Assembly: GCA_905221605.1 (NCBI GenBank)
Contig: CAJNDS010001780.1
Coordinates: 387,736-451,735, forward strand
Reading direction: 5' to 3'
DNA: 64,000 bases
DNA from: Symbiodinium natans
Taxonomy: Eukaryota > Sar > Dinophyceae > Suessiales > Symbiodiniaceae
The notes below the pieces were generated by a model. The model was given only the letters and a program-made list of their open reading frames with translations, did no database searches and had not been told where the DNA came from. Shown piece by piece: positions 37,801-46,892 of the stretch; positions within the stretch are counted from its first letter, which is position 1, and each line of letters begins with the position of its first letter. The position numbers and the translations under genes are program-made.

Positions 37801-38019
37801 GAATATATGCTCCATTTGCATTATACTCGCCCCTTCTGCTACGAACTCCTCCTCAGTCATTTTTAACATTTCCAGCACCCTTTCCCTTGTCAATGCGGGT
37901 TTTGCTAATGAACCTCTTTTTTGTCTCATAAGTGTTTCCTCATAGTGGTCGGTAAGCGCATTTATCCAGCATTCATTTTCGCGGTAGTTTTCTTTCGCGA
38001 TTGCCTCTTTGACTGTCAT
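34813..38019 (-). CDS. DNA polymerase-SF1 helicase-HNH-like fusion, copy B
   Basis: 1068 residues with no protein difference from 4753-7959. Motifs are at the same residue positions, including ADA in polymerase motif C. Confidence 0.85.
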   Translation of the reverse strand: MTVKEAIAKENYRENECWINALTDHYEETLMRQKRGSLAKPALTRERVLEMLKMTEEEFVAEGASIMQMEHIFKEYNIPARIFDFNCNLIYKHDPTKSINNVRTFNGLVKGNHIYVINNDLKNLKDVMHKTHDMQVKVSDNYHIDDRKKPIKCKMIDNINDLLKLTDEEDYTLIHRDNDLPKLLHDFKQSGYEPFVKYQAGTISELKVRWKYKKLNKAINYTIKSQNMNNNKIDEDVVVSSERVHNRTSKAMFAMNKKIFNEAHKSHYNEVDVQVLDECRTVVPTGLLCKNEGEKLTEIDLNKAFTKAFTNIVKIPVFRQFDIWKPYKNEDINTLPSLTLFMVENAGSNMYFNKKHNLIYGKYLKQIMARGIKPKILYFKQPSHIHKVDYKKIVDDLWATNISKDEHQNKQIKKLIANINFGLLEKSRNKAQRSRMFETLDEAMYYQKLYGGRVYAIDEAQDDYTYTPLTDEIKGSITEWDFEDDFFMTGDGVLERFAVVNGQIHIQEDCRKYVSKYYILNVSDERTLSNGFRYIKEVLLQDHNYRMFEAHSLLTANGVEVYSVKADAMTIKTSDLNKAKEIIKFGDVIGEWRAEEGKVIRLPEENRKIMFNRWVDIPKQVNEKIHIKDEWDTETICKQIVEHNPVVIRARFAGSGKSYICEYFKKLGYNVLFVVPTNQLSQEKECDAITLNKFFSIPMEKGEELPIFDHSEYHVICFDEVYMANAYILNKIRLFTKQNTNKIIIATGDDKQLPPIEDLTNCQNKEAYANQCLDIMFKYNIYLEICKRVKDEENRTIINNMFDDWWVKQLPLKELVRKYFKTTADVMASTYNIAYTNKRCADVSRTVRQRLGKTTDYEIGEVLVCRLYKKIGSKRLNVNFRYKIKGVNKGNYLLENIKSLEQCTVDRETIEKHFRYNYCITCHSAQGATIKDTTTIHEWQSPLVSREWLWCSITRCDDFNKVLFFVSDAFEKEMDKKMIMDYFENKVQGYKQQDRKANREINDDMYIDTMWCLKRMRGNCQKCGVKFEFSTIRGKLCSNFTAQRVDNELCHSVDNCVAWCRYCNCSAH

Positions 38020-38042
38020 ATAGTCTGTGTTTATCTCAGTTT

Positions 38043-38830
38043 CTACATACCTGTTGTAGATGCTGATGTTTTGGGCATTTCGTAGGTTTCTGGCAGTGGG
38101 GTTTTATGCTCGTCCTTTTCATCTACCTCCTCCACTTTCTCTATCCTGATGGCATCTACATATTCTAACGATTGCATTTGTGAGCGAAAATTCTCGTCTG
38201 TGCCCATAACCATCATCACTTTCTTAAACAAATATTTATCCCACATTGTTGTGATTTTGCGTTTTACCAACCCTTCTATAAAATCATTAGACTTGATGTT
38301 TGCTGTTCTAACTGCTGGATTTGTCAGCAATGGGTAGAAACACCATTAACTTTAAATGCTACTTTTTTGCTGATTCTGGGCTCAACTGAGAACAGCATAT
38401 ACGAAACCATATACTGCTTCTTATTGCCAAACACTTTTTCGGAGGCTTTGTTTGAAATCTTCCTTACTGCCATTTTCTGCCTAATCCTGCGCAGGACTTG
38501 CTGTTTCCCCCTTTCTGCTTCCTTTTCCTTTTTAACTTCTCGTGCTTTGGCGGGTGTATTCTTCATTCGCTCGGTTATGGGTTCTGCGGTTTCGTATTTG
38601 GCAACTGCCTTCTCATATTGTTTTAACCCTTTTTGTTTTGATGTTTCGCTTCCCATTGTCATCCCGTTAATCAGGTTAAGTGCAGTAGTAAATTGTGATA
38701 TTTTACGGTCTTCGTATAAATCAACCACATTATTAATTTTGGTAAGTGTTTGGTTAGATACTTTGCCACGCTGGGCGTCTCTAAGGCTTTGTAGATTTTT
38801 TACATAATTCTTTATAAGTTTTTTGGTCAT
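38043..38830 (-). pseudogene. Unknown protein next to polymerase, frameshifted, copy B
   Basis: Counterpart of 7983-8770 with the same frame change near 38324-38340. ATG at 38830. Confidence 0.55.
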
Positions 38831-38941
38831 AAATTTATTGATATTATAATTATAAGTTTTCAAGTCTTAAAAAGAGTTTGTCCATACATCGCTTTAAAAA
38901 ATGACTTAAAGACATATTACCTTAGATATTTAACATAAGAA

Positions 38942-39190
38942 ATGTCAAGCGCAAAAATCTCTAAAACCGATATTGATGAACTGTTAAACACTCTTACCTT
39001 TGAACAGGTCAGGGAACAACTGTCGCTTTACAATAAACTATTTTACGAAATGAGGAAGCGAAACGAACCTGACTATATGGAGAAAAGGCGACAGCGTGAA
39101 AAGAACCGATACTATACTAAGACAGGGAAATCTGCCGAAAACAAACAACAGCCTATGTATGTAAATGCCGAAGTGCCGATTAAGAAATAG
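38942..39190 (+). CDS. Small basic protein (82 aa), copy B
   Basis: Same as 8882-9130. A convergent hairpin follows at 39201-39224. Confidence 0.6.
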   Translation: MSSAKISKTDIDELLNTLTFEQVREQLSLYNKLFYEMRKRNEPDYMEKRRQREKNRYYTKTGKSAENKQQPMYVNAEVPIKK

Positions 39191-39257
39191 ACACTAATAC
39201 TTCATTATTTATTTAAATAATGAACTATTTTTAACCTTCATTTTCAAAATTATATTT

Positions 39258-40046
39258 TTATGTTGAAGTGCTTCGCGAACTTCTACTTCTTATATATTCT
39301 ATTGTTTCTTGACTTCTACGAGAACTTATTATGCTTTGTGGAGGCGAGGGGGCTTCTTCTACATATTCAATTGTCCTATTGCTCTGTATTGAACTTTGAA
39401 CTGAAACTGGCGGTGAAGAATGGATATGTTCGCTTAATGCGTTTTCTTCAATAGGAAGTAATGCGCTTCTATTTGTTGAACTTCTCCTTGAACTTGACGA
39501 TGAAGAAGGCTCATAAGATTTTTTAACATTCATTGGTAAGTCGTCGTCTTCGTCTTCTTCTTTTTCTTTTTCTTCTATTTGTTCTTGTATTTCTTCTTCT
39601 TCTTGCTCTATTTGTTGCCTCCTATTTCGCAGTTCTTCTCGTTCTTCTTTATATTCGTCCTCGCCAAACATAGCATCATACAATCTATGCATCATTGATT
39701 TTCCGCGCGGTCTTTCGGGTTCTTCTCTCTCTCTGTCTGGTTCTCTCGCTTGGGTCGGTTCGCTGTCTGCTTCAATGCTTTGTGTATATTCTTTCTCTAA
39801 TGATTTCATACTTTCACTCGTTTCAGTTGAAGACCGATTATCAAATAAATCTGTTTGTGTTCCCTTCTCTGGGTTATTTAATGCCATTTCTTTCCTATCG
39901 TATCTGCTTAAATCAAACTCATCAAAATCAACATCGTCTAATAATATTCCTTGTTGTGTTCTTTTCTGCATTTCTGGTAGTATTCTTAATCTTGATGTCA
40001 TTGCTTCCTTTAATATTTCTTCATATGTTGGGCGCCGGTTTAACAT
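39258..40046 (-). CDS. Acidic low-complexity RPTYEE protein, copy B
   Basis: Same 262 residues as 9198-9986, including the Glu/Gln coil and Ser/Arg end. Confidence 0.7.
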   Translation of the reverse strand: MLNRRPTYEEILKEAMTSRLRILPEMQKRTQQGILLDDVDFDEFDLSRYDRKEMALNNPEKGTQTDLFDNRSSTETSESMKSLEKEYTQSIEADSEPTQAREPDREREEPERPRGKSMMHRLYDAMFGEDEYKEEREELRNRRQQIEQEEEEIQEQIEEKEKEEDEDDDLPMNVKKSYEPSSSSSSRRSSTNRSALLPIEENALSEHIHSSPPVSVQSSIQSNRTIEYVEEAPSPPQSIISSRRSQETIEYIRSRSSRSTST

Positions 40047-40068
40047 TATATAATATATATTGACATTT

Positions 40069-41001
40069 TTATACTGGTAAAAATGATTTTGCTAATGCTG
40101 TTGCTCCTGCTTTTGCTAATGTTTCTACACCTGCTTTTGCACCGCTTACAGCAATATCTCTTAGTGTGCTGGATGATGATGATGCTTGTTGCGAAGGGAC
40201 TAATGTTTCTGTTGGCGGTGGTCTGGGTTGTTTTTTTACCCATTCACCGTTTTCAATTAGAATCTTAATGAAACCTAATAAGTTTTTCTTCTTATCCTGC
40301 TCGCTTTGGTTTTTATCCATCCGAACCAATTTTAAACCTCTTAACTGTATTTGCTTCATTAATTCTTCCGAACTTTTAGTTCTCCAATAGTTAATATCTG
40401 TATTGAAATCTATTTCTTCATCTTCTTCTTCCTCTTCTTCTGCTACTTCTGTCGGTGTCTCTAACGGTGGCATATCATCTTCATCATCTGTGTCCATTGA
40501 ATGAACAGGAACACCAGCAGGAATTGATTGTCTATGTGCTTCATCTAAATCACCTCTTACCCATGATGATAATGCTTGTTGTGCTTCTTCTTGTCTTTTT
40601 ATTTCTCTTTCAAATACTGTCCGTATTCTTGTTATTTCAGCATTTGCCCTTTCATACTCATCGTCCTTTTCATCATTCATATCATAGTTTTCCACAGGTG
40701 TTGAGAAATCGCTTGAATTAACTGATTGTGACGCTGTTGATGTTCCCGCCATAATTCCTGCGTGTCTTAATGTTGCCCGTCTTGCCTCCTCTTTTGCTCT
40801 GTCTTCCTCTTGCTTCTTCAACCCCAAAAAATCAATATTATCAAACTGACTACCGAACTGGTTATTACGAAATAATGTTGCCCTTCTATCAATTATTTGC
40901 TCAATGGGTGGTCGGTTTTCCTTATCAGCATCCTGTATCATTCCTATCATTTCGTCATAGGTAGGTCTTAATTTCAACTCTGATTTTAATGTTTTAATCA
41001 T
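40069..41001 (-). CDS. RPTYDE/SAP-like protein, copy B
   Basis: Same 310 residues as 10009-10941. TCTA box at 41015-41018. Confidence 0.7.
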   Translation of the reverse strand: MIKTLKSELKLRPTYDEMIGMIQDADKENRPPIEQIIDRRATLFRNNQFGSQFDNIDFLGLKKQEEDRAKEEARRATLRHAGIMAGTSTASQSVNSSDFSTPVENYDMNDEKDDEYERANAEITRIRTVFEREIKRQEEAQQALSSWVRGDLDEAHRQSIPAGVPVHSMDTDDEDDMPPLETPTEVAEEEEEEDEEIDFNTDINYWRTKSSEELMKQIQLRGLKLVRMDKNQSEQDKKKNLLGFIKILIENGEWVKKQPRPPPTETLVPSQQASSSSSTLRDIAVSGAKAGVETLAKAGATALAKSFLPV

Positions 41002-41044
41002 TATTAAATGGAATTAGATTTTAATATTTTTTATTAAAATCTAA

Positions 41045-41365
41045 TTATGTTATTTCTGCCATTATGGTTTTTAACTCTTCCTGTTTCTTTCTCAGTTCCT
41101 CTTTCGTTCTAAAAGGCATCATCGGTCTCTCTAACTGTCTTTTAATGTCATCAAGTTGTCCTTGATAAAGCGATTTCTTTTGGTGTTGTATCCAATCGTT
41201 TCTTAACTTAACGTTTTTGCCTCTATTCTCTGCTTCTTCAATTCTCAACTTCATATCTTCAATTGCCTTTCTGCGACTTGCTACTCCGAAAGTATCGTCT
41301 ATGTCATAGTATTGTTGAACCTGTGGCATTCTTTTGAACTCTGGTTTGCTCTTCCAAATGCTCAT
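41045..41365 (-). CDS. Coiled-coil protein (106 aa), copy B
   Basis: Same as 10985-11305. TCTA box at 41380-41383. Confidence 0.65.
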   Translation of the reverse strand: MSIWKSKPEFKRMPQVQQYYDIDDTFGVASRRKAIEDMKLRIEEAENRGKNVKLRNDWIQHQKKSLYQGQLDDIKRQLERPMMPFRTKEELRKKQEELKTIMAEIT

Positions 41366-41402
41366 ATTATATTTAATAATAGATAATTATTATTAAATAT
41401 AA

Positions 41403-42083
41403 TTAATTTTCTTTCATTTGTTTTAGTTCTTGTCTTCGTTCCCTTCTTCTTCTATTGATTTCATCCTTGTTTTTGTTTCTATACTCTCTTTTCTTTTCTA
41501 AAATTTCTTCTTTGTTTTGTTTATATTGTTCTCTTCTTTTTTCATTTATAATGTTTTTGTTATTTTCATAATGTGTTTTTGCTGTGTCTCTAAGTTGTTC
41601 TTTATTATTCTCTCTATATGCTTTCTGCCTTTCTAATATGTATTCTACATTTTCCAAATATTTTTTCTGGTCGTATTCTCTAATTTTGTCTTTGTTTTCT
41701 TTCCTATATTCTTTTTTATACTCCATAACACGCTCTTTATTGTCATAATGATATTCTAAACTTGTTCTTCCAGCAACTTTTTTATTTAATCCTGTTTGAT
41801 GTTCTCTAATAAATTCACCCTCACGCTTTCTTAATTGGTCTTTGTTTTCACACGGGTATTCTTCCATCAACTCAATGTAAAAATTTTCTTCCCCTAAATC
41901 TATCATTAGATTGTAAAGTTTCATACCACCTAAATGTCCACATTTTAGATTTCGCCTATGCTGTGCCATTCTCTGACTTAAACTTTGGCAGGTGCTTCCT
42001 ATATAAATATCATCGTTCATCGTATTTCTAACACAGTATATTTTGCCTTTTGAATAGTCCTTAGGGTTTCTGGCATCCGTCAT
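41403..42083 (-). CDS. GIY-YIG endonuclease 2, copy B
   Basis: Same 226 residues as 11343-12023, with the Lys/Glu repeat tail. Confidence 0.87.
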   Translation of the reverse strand: MTDARNPKDYSKGKIYCVRNTMNDDIYIGSTCQSLSQRMAQHRRNLKCGHLGGMKLYNLMIDLGEENFYIELMEEYPCENKDQLRKREGEFIREHQTGLNKKVAGRTSLEYHYDNKERVMEYKKEYRKENKDKIREYDQKKYLENVEYILERQKAYRENNKEQLRDTAKTHYENNKNIINEKRREQYKQNKEEILEKKREYRNKNKDEINRRRRERRQELKQMKEN

Positions 42084-42115
42084 CTTGATATATATTGTTT
42101 ATTAATGTTTGTTCT

Positions 42116-42715
42116 TTAAAACATTTTTGATTTAAAACTGTTGATTTTCTCTATGTGTGCCTCTCTCTTTGCTTTTCTTATTTCGTTATAAGATGCTTCT
42201 AATAATTCTCTTGCTGTTAATTGGCGCGGTTGTTCGTGTTCTTTCATTTTAACTGGCACACTTGGCACACTTGGCACACTTGGCACACTTGGCACACTTG
42301 GCACACTTGGCACACTTGCTTCTTCTTTCGGTTTAAATTTTGCTTTCATTTCTTCTTCAATTTCTTTTCTCATCTGTTCTTTCAGTTTAGACCCGTATGA
42401 ATTTTTCTGTTTATTGATTGGTAATGTTTCGGTTGGTTGTCCCTTACAATAATGAGGGTGAGTGTGCTTTAAACTTTTTGGTGTCATTTTCTTTAAGCAA
42501 TGCTCACATTCTGCTAATTCTACCACTTTTACACTTCTTGCCAGTTTCTTTGGTTTTGCTTTTGGTTTAGGTTCGCGTTCTTCTTCACTTTCTTTGTTTG
42601 CTTGTGCTTCTACTTTATTTTCAGGTGCTATTTCAGTTGCTTCTTCAATAACTTCGTTACTAACAATTTCAGGGACTTCTTCATTTTTTACATCTTCAAC
42701 CTCGTCAGCACTCAT
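42116..42715 (-). CDS. Zinc-finger protein with VPS repeat, copy B
   Basis: Same 199 residues as 12056-12655, with seven VPS units as in copy A. Confidence 0.65.
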   Translation of the reverse strand: MSADEVEDVKNEEVPEIVSNEVIEEATEIAPENKVEAQANKESEEEREPKPKAKPKKLARSVKVVELAECEHCLKKMTPKSLKHTHPHYCKGQPTETLPINKQKNSYGSKLKEQMRKEIEEEMKAKFKPKEEASVPSVPSVPSVPSVPSVPSVPVKMKEHEQPRQLTARELLEASYNEIRKAKREAHIEKINSFKSKMF

Positions 42716-42754
42716 TAATTAATATAGTATATATTTTTCTAATAGGAAAATTAT

Positions 42755-43600
42755 TTATATATTCACCCCCGAAAAAAATGTAAGAGTAAAGGATATATTC
42801 ACCTCGTTTAAATTGATAGTGTTGTTCCGATGGTCGCTAAGACGAATATTTAACCTGCGAAGCATTTTACCGCTTACATCAATATAGTCTTCTGCGCTTA
42901 ATTCACTATCGTTAATGATGCCTAAATAGGGAACATTAACGGGGACTTTTTTAACTATGCTTGAATTACCCGCCACTGTCAATTGGTTGTAGTTGCTAAT
43001 TTCATTGCAGTGTATGTATATGTTTTTAACAGGTGTTAGGTCAATGAAATTTGTTGTGTAAGGGGCAACATTAGTGTAAGCATCCGTGGCAGGTGTAGTA
43101 TTACCTAAGACTTGGTTTATTGAATATAAATTATTAACATCAACAGGGTCTGAAAATGAACCTGCTAATGGTGCTGTTTCCCCATCAGTTAAGACAACAA
43201 AAATAACAGTGGCATAATTAGATGAGAATGTATATTTGTTAGTTGATGTATTATAATGTATTGAATAAGTATTAGGTCTATCCACTGTATCTACTAATAA
43301 ATTCAAAGCAATCTCTATCGTTTGTGCTAAATCAACCGCTGTATAGTTGCCTTCTGGAATAGTTATTTTACGGTAAGTAATCCCTGCTATGACACCTGGC
43401 GGTATAACCTGATGCATAAAGTACAAATTATTATTTGTGCTGTTTATTGAATACCACGAATGAGGAATGCTGACCTCGTGAATTTGACATAGCATATTAT
43501 CTTCAAGTTGGACAGTTTCAGGTAAATCAATTGTAAAATTGGATGCAGTGCCACGTACTTTATCATAACTATCAATATATACCTTCTTAAACTTCAACAT
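42755..43600 (-). CDS. Minor capsid (penton) protein, copy B
   Basis: Same 281 residues as 12695-13540. TCTA box at 43613-43616. Confidence 0.88.
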   Translation of the reverse strand: MLKFKKVYIDSYDKVRGTASNFTIDLPETVQLEDNMLCQIHEVSIPHSWYSINSTNNNLYFMHQVIPPGVIAGITYRKITIPEGNYTAVDLAQTIEIALNLLVDTVDRPNTYSIHYNTSTNKYTFSSNYATVIFVVLTDGETAPLAGSFSDPVDVNNLYSINQVLGNTTPATDAYTNVAPYTTNFIDLTPVKNIYIHCNEISNYNQLTVAGNSSIVKKVPVNVPYLGIINDSELSAEDYIDVSGKMLRRLNIRLSDHRNNTINLNEVNISFTLTFFSGVNI

Positions 43601-43640
43601 TATAAAAAAGATTAGAAATTATTTTATAAGTAAATTTATA

Positions 43641-44282
43641 ATGCATAAACATAAACGAAGAAATGAAGGTATTTTATATGAACCACCTATTACAAGAAAT
43701 AAACTACATAATGAAGTTAGGGATGAATTAGCAGGTAATGAAACGTTTTTGACTGACACCCAAGGATTAAAACTTGCATACGAAAATCCTGACGGGATAT
43801 ATCAGAATGGTTCTATATTATACATAGCAGGAACTAAGGGCATTAGAGATGTTTATGATGATTTAAAGTTGCCATTCTATCAGACGCGAAACACAAAAAG
43901 ATATAAAGATGTAAGTGAGTTCATTAAAGACGGTTCTATTGAAATAGACGGTAAAAAACTTACAGGCATTACTGATATTATTAGTCATAGTTCAGGTTCA
44001 GCAGTGGGACAACAAATAAATGATGATTATGGTAATATATTTAGAAGTCGTAGTTATGGTTCTCCTTTTGTATCAGGACAACGACCAGAAGACACAGGGA
44101 CAAATCTAAGAATACGAAAAGGAGGAGATGTGGTAAGTGCTTTTGATAAAGGCAGTATAACATTAAATAGAGGAACATTAAATCCACTTGATAATCATAG
44201 TTATGCTGATATTGGTAATGTTCATAACAAAGCAGGTAATTTACCCATAACAGAAGAAGAGTTTATGGAACAATTTAATTAA
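43641..44282 (+). CDS. Lipase-like alpha/beta hydrolase, copy B
   Basis: Same 213 residues as 13581-14222; SHSSGS elbow and candidate Asp/His conserved. Confidence 0.65.
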   Translation: MHKHKRRNEGILYEPPITRNKLHNEVRDELAGNETFLTDTQGLKLAYENPDGIYQNGSILYIAGTKGIRDVYDDLKLPFYQTRNTKRYKDVSEFIKDGSIEIDGKKLTGITDIISHSSGSAVGQQINDDYGNIFRSRSYGSPFVSGQRPEDTGTNLRIRKGGDVVSAFDKGSITLNRGTLNPLDNHSYADIGNVHNKAGNLPITEEEFMEQFN

Positions 44283-44297
44283 TCTAAATATTAGTAT

Positions 44298-44504
44298 ATG
44301 ACAAAAATAACTAAAATTAAGTGTAATCAATGCGGTGGAGAATATAACATTCTTGGCAAAATTGAATACAATGATGGTGGAAACTATGACAATGCGCGAA
44401 TGAAACACATAAACACAAAACGACATCAAAGATATGTAGAAGAAAGGTATAATGCTAATCCTATATTTTGGGATAAGGTGTATAGAGAGAACATAAAAAG
44501 ATAA
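44298..44504 (+). CDS. Small single-finger zinc protein, copy B
   Basis: Same as 14238-14444. TCTA box at 44283-44286. Confidence 0.65.
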   Translation: MTKITKIKCNQCGGEYNILGKIEYNDGGNYDNARMKHINTKRHQRYVEERYNANPIFWDKVYRENIKR

Positions 44505-44538
44505 ACGAGATGAATAAATAATCTAAGTAATATTAATA

Positions 44539-44733
44539 ATGTTTAATAAGAAAGCAACGACATATGAACAGATGGAGAAACCGAAGAAGGAGAAGAAATT
44601 TAAACAGAATGCCTATGAAGAGATACGGAAGTTAGTTGATAATAATGAAGTAGATGAGGCAGTTAAAGAGGTGAAAGGCAAGAAGAAAACTAATAATAAA
44701 GAAAATCCATATAAATTTAAACTATTTGATTAA
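44539..44733 (+). CDS. Small Lys/Glu-rich protein, copy B
   Basis: Same as 14479-14673. TCTA box at 44522-44525. Confidence 0.55.
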   Translation: MFNKKATTYEQMEKPKKEKKFKQNAYEEIRKLVDNNEVDEAVKEVKGKKKTNNKENPYKFKLFD

Positions 44734-44787
44734 ATATAGTTTAATAATTATATTTAATTAAATTATCTATGTTAGTTTATATATTAG

Positions 44788-46230
44788 ATGGAAACTTTTA
44801 GTCCGGAAGATAGCCTCATTGACAACCTCTCATTTAAACTAAACAAAGGAGCAAGTTATATTATTGATAGACGCAGTGTGTCATTTTGGCCGTCTGGTTC
44901 AAATATCTATAAGTCAAACAGCGGTAATCGTGTATTGAAATTTTCATTAAACGGTGAAGACAACACTTGGTTGGACCCTCAATCGGTTCGTATTTTCTTT
45001 ACATTACAAAATTTAGACCTTGGCGATTATGATAATAAACTTCGCCCATTATCACCTGCTTATTCTTTTTTCAGACGAATGCGAATTATTGCTGGTAATC
45101 AGGTGGTTGAAGACTTTGATAATTATAACCGAGTTCATCATATGTTCTCTAAAATGATGTCGGCAGGAGCACGAAAAGACGAATCGAATGAATCGTTCGG
45201 TTATCGTTACGATGATGAAGTAAGAACATTATATGCAGACGGAGTAACGCCCGAATTAAAATATGAAGTTAATGGTTATAATTGTCAGGGATTTAAGAAT
45301 AAAATGGTTGTTGGATTTAAACCTCTTTGTGGTCTTTTCTCTCAATTTAAGTATCTGCCCCTAAAATATATGGGAAACTTAACCATTGAATTAGAATTAG
45401 TAACGAATGCTACTGATTGCATTATTGATTATAGAGATGACACCGCTGACACTGTCGTAGGCAATCGTTTCGTAAATTAAGTTGACCCCGCAGGAGCGGG
45501 GCAAGCGAATGCAAGATATAGAAACACCAGTATTGAATGGGAAATTAATAACGCGCGTATTGTTTGTGATGTTTGCACCCTTGATAATAATTTGAATAAT
45601 GAATATGTTAAGCATCTTTTAGAAGGAAAAGGATTACCCATTACTTACACCACTTATATTACACAATCACAAGCGCTATCAGGAAAGGATAATTTCAGCA
45701 TCCAAGTCATTCGTTCCGTATCTAAATTAGTAGCAACATTCGTTACATTTTACAAGAGTGGAGACCCAAGCACAGGATTTGAATATTGTGATAAAGAGTT
45801 CTGCCGTTTCTATCATCCGCAACAGGCATCATTACCAATGAATGAAGGAATATATGACCCCGATTTGGACTTAGAATTTCAAATTCAATTAGGTTCTAAA
45901 CTTTATCCTGAATACCCTTGTGCTTCAATTACCGAGTGCTTCTATCATTTACGGAAGGCATTAAACTTACCAATGTTTCATCAACATAGTTTATCAATTG
46001 GTTTTAAACAATATAGAGACCGTCAATTTGTCTTTGCTTTTTCATTCGAGCGCGTTCAAGACAGCAGTTGGTCTGGAAATAACACACGTGCTGGGCAACA
46101 AATGTTGTTAACAGTTAAACCTGCCAATGCTTCAATAACTAATACGAATATGCCTGAGAATGTCTATATCACGATGCTTTCAGAACAGATACTGGAAATT
46201 AAGGATTTGGGACTGAAAGTGTATGATTAA
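44788..46230 (+). CDS. Major capsid protein with internal in-frame TAA, copy B
   Basis: Same as 14728-16170: in-frame TAA at 45478-45480 and the GC hairpin at 45486-45501. No additional lesion has accumulated in either copy, which would be unusual for a long-dead gene. Confidence 0.85.
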
Positions 46231-46275
46231 AAAAGTGTAAAAAAGTTTTAAAGACATCCTTATTAATATTACTAT

Positions 46276-46854
46276 ATGACGAATATTAATAAGTATGAAG
46301 ACGGTAAAATATATGCTGTGAGAAACGACATAACTGATGATATTTACATAGGTTCAACAACAATGGCACTGTCAAAGCGAATGGTAAAACATAGATGCGA
46401 CGCCAAGACACGACCTGATGTATCGTTCTTTTATACATTTATGAGTGAAACAGGTATAGAACACTTTTATATTGAACTCGTTGAAAATTACCCTTGTAAT
46501 TCAGTTGAAGAACTACGCAAAAGAGAAGGTGAAATAACAAGGGAAATAGGCACGCTAAATAAAAGAATAGAACAACGAGATATGAAAGAATATTTTAGAC
46601 AATACTATCAAGATAATATTGAGAGGTATAGAGAAAACAAGAAAAAGTGGAAAGCAAATAACAGAGAAAAAGTAAATGAAGATGCGAGAAAACAATACTG
46701 GAAAGACCCCAAACGTGCTTATGAAAGACATAAACCGTGGAAATCAATAAAGCACGAATGCGAATGTGGAGGACATTACATAAATGGTAATAAGGCATCA
46801 CATTTTAAAAGTAAAAAGCATCAAGCATATTTAAAACAACAAAACGAAAATTAA
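46276..46854 (+). CDS. GIY-YIG endonuclease 3, copy B
   Basis: Same 192 residues as 16216-16794. Confidence 0.87.
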   Translation: MTNINKYEDGKIYAVRNDITDDIYIGSTTMALSKRMVKHRCDAKTRPDVSFFYTFMSETGIEHFYIELVENYPCNSVEELRKREGEITREIGTLNKRIEQRDMKEYFRQYYQDNIERYRENKKKWKANNREKVNEDARKQYWKDPKRAYERHKPWKSIKHECECGGHYINGNKASHFKSKKHQAYLKQQNEN

Positions 46855-46892
46855 TAATATTAATAAAAATTATTATCTATTTTATTAATATA